Shown: positions 33,739 through 41,096, counted from the first letter of the stretch. The stretch is 64,000 nucleotides of DNA from an uncultured Prevotellaceae bacterium (GCA_900314985.1 OMXL01000012.1:1-64000); one strand, 5' to 3'. Notes: generated from the letters alone by a model not told the origin. Numbers and translations: made by a program.

Positions 33739-33788
33739 CGGTAGCTAATCGTTTCTTTAGTACGCTTTGTACCTTTAGGTCAAAGAAA

Positions 33789-33816
33789 TTATTCACTATT
33801 CACTATTCACTTTTCA
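33789..33816. repeat. Heptamer array CTATTCA/CTTTTCA x4 after ddl
   Basis: TTATTCA, CTATTCA, CTATTCA, CTTTTCA, then CTAGGCCGCAGGCCGC. On the minus strand a GGCC-TGC-GGCC hairpin precedes TAGTGAAAAG. It lies just downstream of the ddl stop. Confidence 0.85.
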
Positions 33817-33832
33817 CTAGGCCGCAGGCCGC

Positions 33833-34822
33833 TTAGAACTGATTTTCCACAATGTCTGTCAGCACGTCCTTCATCTCCAGACCAGCAGCCTTTACCTGCT
33901 GTGGAATGAAGCTGGTGGGTGTCATGCCTGGTGTGGTGTTCACCTCTAACATCGAGATCTTGCCATCCTTAGAGATGATGTAGTCGATGCGGATGATGCC
34001 GTTGCAGTGCAGGATGTCGTAGATATGACTGGTAATCTCACGGACACGACGGGTTACATCCTCTGACAGACGGGCGGGCGTAATCTCCTGAACCTGTCCG
34101 TTGTATTTGGCATCGTAGTCGAAGAACTCGTTGCTGGTAACGACCTCTGTAGCGGGCAGTACGACGGCCTTGTCACGGGTCTTATAGACACCGATAGAGA
34201 TCTCGGTACCCTCCAGGAACTGCTCTACCATAATCTCAGGACTCTCCAACATAGCCTTACGGATGGCAGGGGCCAACTGGTCCTTATTCTTCACCTTGCT
34301 GACACCAAACGAAGAACCGTCGGCGGCAGGCTTGACAAAGCAAGGCATACCGATGCGCTGTTCTATCTCGTCGTCGCTCACCAGCTCTTCATAACCCTGA
34401 CGAATCAGCAGCGAGTCGGCCACGCTGACACCATAGCCACGCAGGTACTGGTTGAGGACAAACTTATCGAAGGTCATAGCCTCCACGAGTACGCCACTGG
34501 TAGAGTAGGGTAGACCAATCAGGTCAAAGTAACCCTGCAGGATACCATTCTCACCCGGTGTGCCATGGATGGTGATATAGGCATAGTCGAACAGTTTGGC
34601 CTTGCCGTCTTCTACGAACGAGAAGTCGTTGCGGTCGATGCGTGCAGTCACGCCACCTTCCAACTCGACATGCCAGTCCTGTCCCTTGATGTCTACAATA
34701 TATACGTTATAGCGCTCCTTGTCGAAGAAGGAGTAGAGTCCTTGTGCTGAACGCAGCGACACGTCGTGCTCTGAAGAGTCGCCACCACAAACAATAGCAA
34801 TGTTACGTTTCAGTTGTTTCAT
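33833..34822 (-). CDS. ddl: D-alanine--D-alanine ligase
   Basis: A 329-residue ATP-grasp enzyme. It starts KRNIAIVCGGDSSEHDVSLRSAQG (the GG.S.EH.VS motif of Ddl), continues with TIHGTPGENGILQGYFDLIGLPYSTSGV, PCFVKPAADGSSFGVSKV and the C-terminal metal-binding region RIDYIISKDGKISMLEVNTTPGMT. It joins two D-alanines with ATP for the peptidoglycan precursor, in the cytoplasm. It belongs to a minus-strand envelope operon with the PASTA protein and RluD. Family length is normal and no key motif is missing. Confidence 0.97.
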   Translation of the reverse strand: MKQLKRNIAIVCGGDSSEHDVSLRSAQGLYSFFDKERYNVYIVDIKGQDWHVELEGGVTARIDRNDFSFVEDGKAKLFDYAYITIHGTPGENGILQGYFDLIGLPYSTSGVLVEAMTFDKFVLNQYLRGYGVSVADSLLIRQGYEELVSDDEIEQRIGMPCFVKPAADGSSFGVSKVKNKDQLAPAIRKAMLESPEIMVEQFLEGTEISIGVYKTRDKAVVLPATEVVTSNEFFDYDAKYNGQVQEITPARLSEDVTRRVREITSHIYDILHCNGIIRIDYIISKDGKISMLEVNTTPGMTPTSFIPQQVKAAGLEMKDVLTDIVENQF

Positions 34823-34837
34823 TATTATAATTATTAA

Positions 34838-34940
34838 CTATTCACTATTGACCTACGGTCGAGCCTGCTTACGCTCGGCATTGCTCATGCAAGCATGGCA
34901 CTGCTCTCGCTTAACCGCAGCCTTCACTTTTCACTAGCGA
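34838..34940. repeat. Interrupted heptamer element between ddl and rluD
   Basis: CTATTCA, CTATTGA (34838-34851), then about 70 bases of GC-rich hairpin-like sequence, then CTTTTCA, CTAGCGA (34927-34940). The last part encodes the C-terminus of RluD (ASLVKSEGCG). Confidence 0.7.
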
Positions 34941-35984
34941 AGCGTACGTGTTCCGCCACTTCTCAATCAGTGCCTGCATGTCATCGGCCAGCTCGCTGGT
35001 GAAGTCCATCTGCTCGTGTGTCACAGGATGCACAAAACCTAATGTCTTGGCATGTAGCGCCTGACGGTTACACAGCTTGAAGCAGTTCTGGATGTATGCC
35101 TTGTAGCTGGCGGTGCGCTCGCCACGCAGTATCTCTGTGCCACCATAGCGCTCGTCGGCAAACAGCGGGTGCCCGATGTGCTTCATGTGGGCGCGTATCT
35201 GGTGGGTGCGTCCTGTCTCTAAGCGGCATTCTACCAGTGTGGTATAGCCATAGCGCTCCAATACCCTATAATGGGTGACGGCGCTCTTGCCGATGTCTGA
35301 ACCTGGAGGGAAGACGGCCATGCGCTGGCGGTCCTTCGGGTCTCTACCGATATTTCCTTCGATGCGGCCGGTATCTTCTGTGAAGTTGCCCCATACCAAT
35401 GCCTGGTACGAGCGGTGTGTGTCGTGGTTAAAGAATTGTGCGCCCAGCTCCGTCTTGGCCTCAGGCGTCTTCGCGATGACCAGCAGTCCGCTGGTGTCTT
35501 TGTCGATACGGTGTACCAGTCCTACACTGGGGTCGTTAGGGTCGTAGCTGGGCAGGTTGCGCAGGTGCCATGCGATGGCATTGACCAGTGTGCCGTGGAA
35601 ATTGCCCACTCCCGGGTGTACCACCAGTCCTGCAGGTTTGTTGATAACCATCAGTTGGTCGTCCTCGTAGACGACGTCCAGTGGTATGTCCTCTGGTTCA
35701 ATGGTGGTATCGTAGTGTGGACGGTCGAGCATCAGTGTGATGACATCGCCCGGGCGTACCTTATAGTTGCTCTTGACAGGGGTGCCGTTCACCTGTATGA
35801 ATCCTGCATCGGCAGCCTTCTGGATGCGGTTGCGCGAGGAGTGCTGCACGTGCTCCGACATGTATTTGTCAATACGTACAGGCTCCTGCCCACGGTCCAC
35901 TTCCATGCGCAGATGCTCATACAGCTGACCATCAGAGTCAGTGTCAGCGTCCATCAGTTCAATATCGTCGAATTCTTCCGTCAT
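34911..35984 (-). CDS. rluD: RluD-family 23S rRNA pseudouridine synthase
   Basis: A 357-residue protein. The N-terminal S4 RNA-binding domain is RIDKYMSEHVQHSSRNRIQK, followed by QVNGTPVKSNYKVRPGDVI. The catalytic domain has VVYEDDQLMVINKPAGLVVHPG, the catalytic Asp in GLVHRIDKDTSGLLVIAK, and ETGRTHQIRAHMKHIGHP. It isomerises specific uridines of 23S rRNA (helix 69 in the model enzyme). It overlaps no neighbour and is preceded by the PASTA-domain gene 33 nt upstream. Its C-terminal tail ASLVKSEGCG is encoded by repeat sequence, beyond the conserved fold. Confidence 0.93.
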   Translation of the reverse strand: MTEEFDDIELMDADTDSDGQLYEHLRMEVDRGQEPVRIDKYMSEHVQHSSRNRIQKAADAGFIQVNGTPVKSNYKVRPGDVITLMLDRPHYDTTIEPEDIPLDVVYEDDQLMVINKPAGLVVHPGVGNFHGTLVNAIAWHLRNLPSYDPNDPSVGLVHRIDKDTSGLLVIAKTPEAKTELGAQFFNHDTHRSYQALVWGNFTEDTGRIEGNIGRDPKDRQRMAVFPPGSDIGKSAVTHYRVLERYGYTTLVECRLETGRTHQIRAHMKHIGHPLFADERYGGTEILRGERTASYKAYIQNCFKLCNRQALHAKTLGFVHPVTHEQMDFTSELADDMQALIEKWRNTYASLVKSEGCG

Positions 35985-36017
35985 CTCCTCGTTTTCAGGT
36001 CAATGAATTCTCAATTC

Positions 36018-36656
36018 TCACTCACTCACTTCCTCGAAGTCGTCGGTCTCACCACCGTCTACTTCCTCGGCATCTACCACGTCCACATCGTCCAAGTCCT
36101 CAATGGTACCCTTGCCGACGATGAGCGTCAGCGGATGGTCTATCGAGATGCGGTCGCCATTAGATACGTGACGTCCATGACAAAGGATGCCATATACCCA
36201 GTCTCTCTCGCCGTCCACCATCTTTCGTGGGTTCAGACGGAATCCCATGGCGGTCAGTCTGGCTTCTGCCTCGCGAACGCTGGAGTTATCAATGATGTCG
36301 GGAATGGCAAAAGACGGTGAAGAGGGGGAGTTGACCGTCACATAGATGACGTGACCCTTCTTGACCTTCTGTCCCTCGCCGGGCGTCTGTAGTAGGATGC
36401 AATCGGCAGGCAACGCCTTGTTATAGCCAGAGTCGCTGACCACAACATCCAGTCCCATCAGGTTCAGTTGGCGCTCAGCCTTGTCAATATCCACACCTTT
36501 CAGGTTGGGTACTACGATGTCCTCGCCATGATGAGTGTACAAATCCAGGCCGAAGCCTACACCTAAGCAAAGCAAAATGATGACCACCAGCATCGCTGAT
36601 AAGTTGATGACCACATAACGGTCAAACGCCTTGCTCAATGATTCTTTTATATTCAT
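36018..36656 (-). CDS. Membrane-anchored PASTA-domain protein
   Basis: A 212-residue protein starting MNIKESLSKAFDRYVVINLS (36656); the promoter at 36684-36715 lies inside a longer frame and fixes this start. One membrane segment (LSAMLVVIILLCLGVGFGLDLY) is followed by two PASTA domains outside: VVPNLKGVDIDKAERQLNLMG through YVTVNSP, and FAIPDIIDNSSVREAEARLTAMG through LTLIVGKG. PASTA domains bind peptidoglycan stem peptides or related muropeptides. There is no kinase or penicillin-binding domain. It leads an operon with rluD, ddl and an acyltransferase, which suggests a cell-wall role. The C-terminus is acidic. Confidence 0.88.
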   Translation of the reverse strand: MNIKESLSKAFDRYVVINLSAMLVVIILLCLGVGFGLDLYTHHGEDIVVPNLKGVDIDKAERQLNLMGLDVVVSDSGYNKALPADCILLQTPGEGQKVKKGHVIYVTVNSPSSPSFAIPDIIDNSSVREAEARLTAMGFRLNPRKMVDGERDWVYGILCHGRHVSNGDRISIDHPLTLIVGKGTIEDLDDVDVVDAEEVDGGETDDFEEVSE

Positions 36657-36683
36657 GCTTTCTCTTTCTGTGCTATGATTTCG

Positions 36684-36715
36684 CAAAAGTACAAAGAATA
36701 ATTGATAAACGCAAA
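36684..36715 (-). promoter_or_regulatory. Promoter of the PASTA-rluD-ddl operon
   Basis: Minus-strand TTTG (36715-36712), 20 nt, TACTTTTG (36691-36684). Full consensus, 27 nt before the chosen ATG. Confidence 0.8.
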
Positions 36716-36719
36716 AAAA

Positions 36720-36750
36720 ATTGGGTATATTTCTAAAAAACATACCCAAT
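36720..36750 (-). terminator. Terminator of rpmH
   Basis: ATTGGGTAT (36720-36728) pairs with ATACCCAAT (36742-36750). On the minus strand the stem is followed by a run of eight T. The T-run overlaps the -33 region of the next operon. Confidence 0.85.
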
Positions 36751-36774
36751 TCTTATTCGTGACTCGTCTAGGAA

Positions 36775-36930
36775 TTACTTTCCGTGGTGCTCGTCAGATA
36801 CAGTTAACTTCTTGCGGCCCTTAGCGCGGCGAGAAGCCAGTACGCGACGACCATTCTTTGTTGCCATGCGCTCACGGAAACCATGCTTGTTTACGCGGCG
36901 ACGATTGTGCGGCTGAAATGTTCTTTTCAT
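36775..36930 (-). CDS. rpmH: 50S ribosomal protein L34
   Basis: A 51-residue basic protein read from ATG 36930 to TAA 36775-36777. It starts [20 protein letters not shown], continues [20 protein letters not shown] and ends [11 protein letters not shown]. The [10 protein letters not shown](R)R start and the RMAT..GR.VL..RRAKGRK core are invariant in L34. It is a structural protein of the large ribosomal subunit. It has its own promoter and an intrinsic terminator, so it is transcribed alone. In many bacteria rpmH lies by the replication origin with rnpA and dnaA; neither is visible here. Confidence 0.98.
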   Translation of the reverse strand: MKRTFQPHNRRRVNKHGFRERMATKNGRRVLASRRAKGRKKLTVSDEHHGK

Positions 36931-36974
36931 TGTTTTATCTTATTTTTATTGTTATAATTCGTCAATTCGGGCTG

Positions 36975-37006
36975 CAAAATTACATAATTAATTCTAATTG
37001 TGCAAG
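36975..37006 (-). promoter_or_regulatory. Promoter of rpmH
   Basis: Minus-strand CTTG (37006-37003), 20 nt, TAATTTTG (36982-36975), 44 nt before the ATG. The -33 core is TTG only. Confidence 0.7.
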
Positions 37007-37018
37007 TTTTATGCGATT

Positions 37019-37064
37019 TTTTTCACTTTTCACTTTCCACTTTTCACTTTTTTTCGTACCTTTG
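37019..37064 (+). promoter_or_regulatory. efp promoter with heptamer array at the -33 position
   Basis: TTTTTCA, CTTTTCA, CTTTCCA, CTTTTCA and CTTTTTT (37019-37053) are followed directly by the -7 element TACCTTTG (37057-37064). No TTTG -33 exists, so the pyrimidine-rich array occupies the place of the upstream promoter element. Confidence 0.65.
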
Positions 37065-37107
37065 CACCCGCAAAATGACATTTTACATATTATAATAGCA
37101 TATTTTT

Positions 37108-37674
37108 ATGATTAACTCACAAGACATTAAGAAGGGTACTGCCATCCGTATGGACGGTGCCATTTGGGTTTGCATCGACTTCCAGCATCGTAAGCCCGGT
37201 AAGGGAAACACTATCATGAACATCAAGATGAAGAACGTTACCGACGGCCGTGTGTTGGAGCGCCGCTACAACATCGGTGAAAAGTTGGAGGACGTTGTCA
37301 TCGAGCACCGCGACTACCAGTATCTCTATGAGGATCAGGAAGGTCGTATCTTCATGAACCAGGAGACTTTCGAGCAGATCCCCATCGCTAACGACCTCGT
37401 AATCGGTCACGAGTACATGAAGGAGGGCGACGTAGTATCTGTTGTTAGCGATACAACCGATGGTACTATCCTCTACGCTGAGATGCCCGTGAAGACTGTT
37501 CTTCGCGTTACTCACTCTGAGCCTGGTATCAAGGGCGACACCGCTACCAACACCCTGAAGCCCGCTACGCTGGAGACTGGTGTTGAGGTTCGCGTACCTC
37601 TGTTCATCAACGAGGGCGACCTGATTCAGGTTGACACTCGCGATGGTTCTTACCTGGCTCGCGCTAAGGAGTAA
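37108..37674 (+). CDS. efp: Translation elongation factor P
   Basis: A 188-residue protein with the three-domain EF-P layout. The loop that reaches the peptidyl-transferase centre is HRKPGKGN with Lys32 at its tip, the residue modified in many bacteria; how it is modified here is unknown. The C-terminal signature is VRVPLFINEGDLIQVDTRDGSYLARAKE. EF-P rescues ribosomes stalled on consecutive prolines. Codon use is that of a highly expressed gene. The stop codon is inside a heptamer array that leads to the next gene. Divergent from rpmH. Confidence 0.98.
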   Translation: MINSQDIKKGTAIRMDGAIWVCIDFQHRKPGKGNTIMNIKMKNVTDGRVLERRYNIGEKLEDVVIEHRDYQYLYEDQEGRIFMNQETFEQIPIANDLVIGHEYMKEGDVVSVVSDTTDGTILYAEMPVKTVLRVTHSEPGIKGDTATNTLKPATLETGVEVRVPLFINEGDLIQVDTRDGSYLARAKE

Positions 37675-37706
37675 TTCTCAATTCTCAATTCTCAATTTTC
37701 AATTGT
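37672..37706. repeat. Heptamer array CAATTCT x5
   Basis: TAATTCT, CAATTCT, CAATTCT, CAATTTT, CAATTGT. The first TAA is the efp stop, and the array ends 4 nt before the next ATG. Confidence 0.95.
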
Positions 37707-37710
37707 GAAT

Positions 37711-38736
37711 ATGAGATATTCACTGATCGTTCCTGTCTACAATCGTCCTGACGAAGTGGACGAGTTGCTTGAGAGCCTTTGCTCTCAAACACTGAAAGAC
37801 TTTGAGGTGATTATTGTAGAGGACGGTTCACAAAAACCATGCAAGGATGTTTGCGACAAGTACGCAAACATCCTTGATTTGCATTATTACTATAAGGAGA
37901 ATAGTGGTCCTGGTCAGTCGCGCAACTACGGTGTAGAGCGCGCCCATGGCGACTATGTCATCATTCTCGACTCCGACGTAGTCCTCCCCACCGGCTATCT
38001 TGCTGCTGTCGATAACAATGTTCAATGTTCAATGTTCAATGTTCAATGTTTCGGCGGTCCCGACGCAGCCCATCCCTCCTTCACCCCTGTCCAGAAGGCC
38101 ATCAGCTATTCCATGACGTCGTTCTTTACCACGGGTGGCATTCGTGGCGGCAAGAAAAAGTTGGATAAGTTCTTCCCACGCTCCTTTAATATGGGCATCC
38201 GTCGTGATGTCTATCAGCAGTTGGGTGGCTTCTCGAAGATGCGCTTTGGCGAGGATGTCGATTTCTCCTACCGTATCGTTGAGGCTGGCTATCAGCCACA
38301 GCTGTTCCCTGAGGCATGGGTATGGCACAAGCGTCGCACCGACTTCCGCAAATTCTTCCGTCAGGTATATAATAGTGGTATAGCGCGTATCAATTTGGAG
38401 AAGCGCCATCCAGGCACCATGAAACTGGTTCATCTGCTGCCGATGGTTTTCACCCTTGGCGTTCTCGGCATGTTACTATTGTCGGTATTGTCACTTCTCT
38501 CACCTCTCACCTCTCACCTCTCACCTCTATTCTTGCTGCCTCTTCTGCTTTACTGCCTATTGCTTCTTATTGACTCCACCATCCTGAACAAGAGCCTCAA
38601 GGTAGGTCTGCTCTCCATCCCTGCCGCCTTCACCCAACTGATGGGCTACGGTTTCGGTTTCATCGAGTCGTGGTGGAAGCGCTGCGTGCTGAAGCAGGAT
38701 GAGTTCACCGCATTTGAAAAAAACTTCTATAAATAG
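37711..38736 (+). CDS. Glycosyltransferase family 2 with two repeat-encoded inserts
   Basis: About 341 residues from ATG 37711. The N-terminal GT-A fold is typical: MRYSLIVPVYNRPDEVDELLESL, VIIVEDGSQKPC, the metal-binding region GDYVIILDSDVVLP, and later MRFGEDVDFSYRIVEAGYQP. C-terminal hydrophobic segments anchor it in the membrane. It transfers a sugar to a lipid-linked or surface glycan. Two short tandem arrays are translated in frame: CAATGTT x5 gives NNVQCSMFNVQC near residue 103 just after the metal site, and TCTCACC x4 gives LLSPLTSHLSPL in the membrane region. The first insertion lies close to the active site, so the enzyme may be altered. Confidence 0.85.
   Translation: MRYSLIVPVYNRPDEVDELLESLCSQTLKDFEVIIVEDGSQKPCKDVCDKYANILDLHYYYKENSGPGQSRNYGVERAHGDYVIILDSDVVLPTGYLAAVDNNVQCSMFNVQCFGGPDAAHPSFTPVQKAISYSMTSFFTTGGIRGGKKKLDKFFPRSFNMGIRRDVYQQLGGFSKMRFGEDVDFSYRIVEAGYQPQLFPEAWVWHKRRTDFRKFFRQVYNSGIARINLEKRHPGTMKLVHLLPMVFTLGVLGMLLLSVLSLLSPLTSHLSPLFLLPLLLYCLLLLIDSTILNKSLKVGLLSIPAAFTQLMGYGFGFIESWWKRCVLKQDEFTAFEKNFYK
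38016..38050. repeat. Heptamer array CAATGTT x5 in the GT2 gene
   Basis: Five exact CAATGTT units, translated NNVQCSMFNVQC. Confidence 0.95.
38498..38525. repeat. Heptamer array TCTCACC x4 in the GT2 gene
   Basis: Four exact TCTCACC units, translated LSPLTSHLSPL; identical in unit, number and phase to the array at 9638-9665. Confidence 0.95.
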
Positions 38737-38738
38737 GT

Positions 38739-39428
38739 ATGGTTGACAAACTCAACATCAATCAGTGGGCTGAAGAAGACAGGCCACGCGAGAAAATGAT
38801 GGCTCTTGGTCCACAAGCGCTGTCAGATGCTGAGTTGTTAGCTATTCTTATTGGTTCTGGTAATACCAAGGAGAGTGCTGTCGACCTGATGAAACGTGTA
38901 CTTGCCGACTGCAACAACAATCTGAACACGCTGGGCAAGATGACCATCCACGACCTGATGCAGTATAACGGCATCGGCGAGGCGAAGGCCATCACCATTC
39001 TTGCGGCCTGCGAACTGGGCAAGCGTCGCCAGATGGAGAAACCTGAGGAGCGTCCCGACTTAGGTACGGCCACCAAGATATACAACCACATGCACCCCGT
39101 GTTGCAGGATTGCGACGTGGAAGAGTTCTGGGTGTTGCTAATGAACCAGAACCACCGACTCATCAAGCAGCAACGCATCTCGCATGGTGGCATCACGGAG
39201 ACGGCTGTCGATATCCGTATTATTATGCGTGAGGCCGTTCTGGCCAACGCCACCATCCTGGCCGTTTGTCACAACCACCCCTCTGGCAACCTACGCCCCA
39301 GTCCCTATGACAATGAGTTGACCCGTCAAATCCAGAAGGCCTGCCAGCTGATGCGCATCCATTTCATGGATCACGTCATCGTCACCGATGGCGCCTACTT
39401 CAGCTATAACGAGGCTGGTCACATCTAA
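38739..39428 (+). CDS. radC: RadC-family JAB/MPN domain protein
   Basis: A 229-residue protein. The N-terminal part has a helix-hairpin-helix (DLMQYNGIGEAKAITILAACELGKRR). The C-terminal JAB domain has the metal site of the JAMM type: the upstream acidic/His region ISHGGITETAVD and HNHPSGNLRPSPYDNELT. Despite the DNA repair label, the biochemical role of RadC proteins is not settled. It starts two bases after the GT2 stop codon and is therefore co-translated or tightly co-transcribed with it. Family length is normal. Confidence 0.92.
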   Translation: MVDKLNINQWAEEDRPREKMMALGPQALSDAELLAILIGSGNTKESAVDLMKRVLADCNNNLNTLGKMTIHDLMQYNGIGEAKAITILAACELGKRRQMEKPEERPDLGTATKIYNHMHPVLQDCDVEEFWVLLMNQNHRLIKQQRISHGGITETAVDIRIIMREAVLANATILAVCHNHPSGNLRPSPYDNELTRQIQKACQLMRIHFMDHVIVTDGAYFSYNEAGHI

Positions 39429-39461
39429 TCATAAGCATTCCTCGGCCTCTCCCAGCATGTC

Positions 39462-39944
39462 CTACTCCAGCGGGATCTCCGGATGCTGCACGGCCAGCGG
39501 CAGGTCCTTCTGCGAGAGGTAGAACATATAGAGGATGACGGGCTTCGAGCCTCGGTTCTCGCCGTGGTGGATGGTGTTCACCATCTCGACGACGGCCTCG
39601 CCCTCATGCACAGTTTTCTCTTTGCCGTCCTGTCCGATGATGGTCAGCTCGCCCTGCACCAGAATGCCATAGTTCATGACGGGGTGGTGGTGCCAGCCCA
39701 GCTTCTGTCCAGCGGGGAACTCGTACTTCACGGCCACCAACTCGGGGCGCCCCTGGAAATAGTCGGGCAGCTCCACACCGTCCCAGCTCTTGTCGGTGCG
39801 AATCAGTTCCGTCGATACTACCTTTGCTGCGGTTTGCTCCTCCTGTGTGTTTGCCTTCTTGCAAGAGGTTAATGAACCAGTTACTGTCGTTGCGCCGCAA
39901 ATAAGGATGGCGGCCATCATCCAATTCATCATCTTTTTCATCAT
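39462..39944 (-). CDS. Cupin-domain lipoprotein
   Basis: A 160-residue protein with signal MMKKMMNWMMAAILICGATT and a lipobox ending GSLTSC, followed by a short linker and a single cupin domain: FPAGQKLGWHHHPVMNYGILVQGELTII and GEAVVEMVNTIHHGENRG. The HHHP and later His supply a possible metal site. Secreted single cupins can be sugar or metal binding or isomerases; no specific role is evident. It is the last gene of a minus-strand run behind the cytidylate-kinase-like gene (35 nt). Confidence 0.85.
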   Translation of the reverse strand: MMKKMMNWMMAAILICGATTVTGSLTSCKKANTQEEQTAAKVVSTELIRTDKSWDGVELPDYFQGRPELVAVKYEFPAGQKLGWHHHPVMNYGILVQGELTIIGQDGKEKTVHEGEAVVEMVNTIHHGENRGSKPVILYMFYLSQKDLPLAVQHPEIPLE

Positions 39945-39979
39945 GGCTTTTGTTTTATAGTTATTTTTTTCTTTCTGTC

Positions 39980-40615
39980 TTACTTACTTGTGCGATTGAT
40001 ATAGTCCATGATAATCTCTACGGCATCATTTTCACTCAGGTCGTCCATCGAGATAACGAGCTGGTAGTTGCGGGTGTCGTAGCGCGAGGTTTCTTCGTAT
40101 TTCTTGATGTAGGCTTCGCGGGTGGCGTCCATCTTCGCAATGATGTCATGGGCTTCCTGCTCGCTGACGTCCTGACGGCGCATGACGCGCTTAACGCGGT
40201 GCTCCATCGAAGCCTGAATGAAGATGTTCAGGTGGTTGGGCCATTCGCGGAATACCATGAAGCCTGTGCGACCAGCTACCACGCACGATGACTGTGCAGC
40301 CAGTTCCTGCAGGATGCGCTTCTCGGTCTCGAACATGGTGGCATTATCGAGCTTTACCTCGGCTTCCATGGGCTGACTGGCACTGTTGACCAGCGTATGG
40401 TAGTAGTTGTTGATGTCGTTCCACCACGATTTCTTCTGCGCCTTGATTTCCTCGATGCGATCTGGTGTGAGACCGAACTTCTGGGTCAAACCGTCGATGA
40501 CGGCCTTGTCGCAGTACTTCACACATAATTTCTCGGCCAACTTGCGGCCTACGGTACGTCCACCTGTTCCGACTTCGCGGTTGATGGTGATGACGAATTT
40601 CTCGTTTTTGTTCAT
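39980..40615 (-). CDS. Cytidylate kinase-like protein
   Basis: A 211-residue protein of the cytidylate-kinase-like family: FVITINREVGTGGRTVGRKLAEKL is a P-loop-like start, LGVKYCDK-type sequence follows, and AAQSSCVVAGRTGFMVFREWPNHLNIFIQASMEHRVKRVMRRQDVSEQEA resembles the lid region. Bacteroidota have several such paralogues beside the true cmk, and their substrate is uncertain. It follows the small half-AraC gene by only 12 nt, so it is in the same transcript as the membrane regulators upstream. Confidence 0.85.
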   Translation of the reverse strand: MNKNEKFVITINREVGTGGRTVGRKLAEKLCVKYCDKAVIDGLTQKFGLTPDRIEEIKAQKKSWWNDINNYYHTLVNSASQPMEAEVKLDNATMFETEKRILQELAAQSSCVVAGRTGFMVFREWPNHLNIFIQASMEHRVKRVMRRQDVSEQEAHDIIAKMDATREAYIKKYEETSRYDTRNYQLVISMDDLSENDAVEIIMDYINRTSK

Positions 40616-40627
40616 AGTCTTAATGTT

Positions 40628-41056
40628 TTATGTTATTATTCTTGTCTTCACGCTTTTTGTTTTTTTCTTGAACATCTGGCTGATACCGCTCAGATAGTCC
40701 GAGGGCGCGATGCCGAAGGCAAACTTGAAGGTACTGATGTATGCTGCGGTATTCTTGAAACCGCACTGGCTGGCAATGCCTTCTGCCTGCTCGTCCAGCG
40801 ACAGCGCCTCATTGCCGACGATGGCACGGTAGTCGTCAAGTGCCGTAAGAATGCGATGGAGCTGTTCGTTTCGCCGACGGAATATCCGATTATTACGCAG
40901 AATATAGCTTCCCATCACCACCAGTGCTATTACGATGATGACGAGTATCGCGATGATATGATTGGCCACAGCTAACGTGTATCCGCTGGCGTAGCAGAAT
41001 GGGCTTGCCAATAATAGCATTAAAAAGGTTGAAACAATTCTTTCTTTCATAATCAT
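40628..41056 (-). CDS. Small membrane protein with half an AraC DNA-binding domain
   Basis: A 142-residue protein, start MIMKERIVSTFLMLLLASPF (41056); a longer frame to 41227 overlaps the upstream gene and has an unnatural serine run. A signal-like segment and a membrane helix (HIIAILVIIVIALVVMGSYIL) are followed by a short cytoplasmic stretch (RRNEQLHRILTALDDYRAIVGNEALSLDEQ) and then only the second helix-turn-helix of an AraC domain (IASQCGFKNTAAYISTFKFAFGIAPSDYL). Compared with the regulator at 43366-44985, the periplasmic TPR part and the first helix-turn-helix are missing, while the junction stays in frame. It may act as a partner for the membrane protein upstream or as a decoy. Confidence 0.7.
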   Translation of the reverse strand: MIMKERIVSTFLMLLLASPFCYASGYTLAVANHIIAILVIIVIALVVMGSYILRNNRIFRRRNEQLHRILTALDDYRAIVGNEALSLDEQAEGIASQCGFKNTAAYISTFKFAFGIAPSDYLSGISQMFKKKTKSVKTRIIT

Positions 41057-41096
41057 ATCTTTATTGATGTTCTTAGTCGCCTGTCGGCGAGAACTT

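Noticed and set aside
36657..36749. An upstream extension of the PASTA protein
   Set aside because: It reads through a full-consensus promoter and the rpmH terminator.
36775..37107. Replication origin next to rpmH
   Set aside because: No rnpA, dnaA or cluster of DnaA boxes is visible; the neighbours are efp and a PASTA-domain gene.
5895..38525. The heptamer arrays as CRISPR-like repeats
   Set aside because: Units are 7 bp and directly adjacent, with no spacers and no cas genes.
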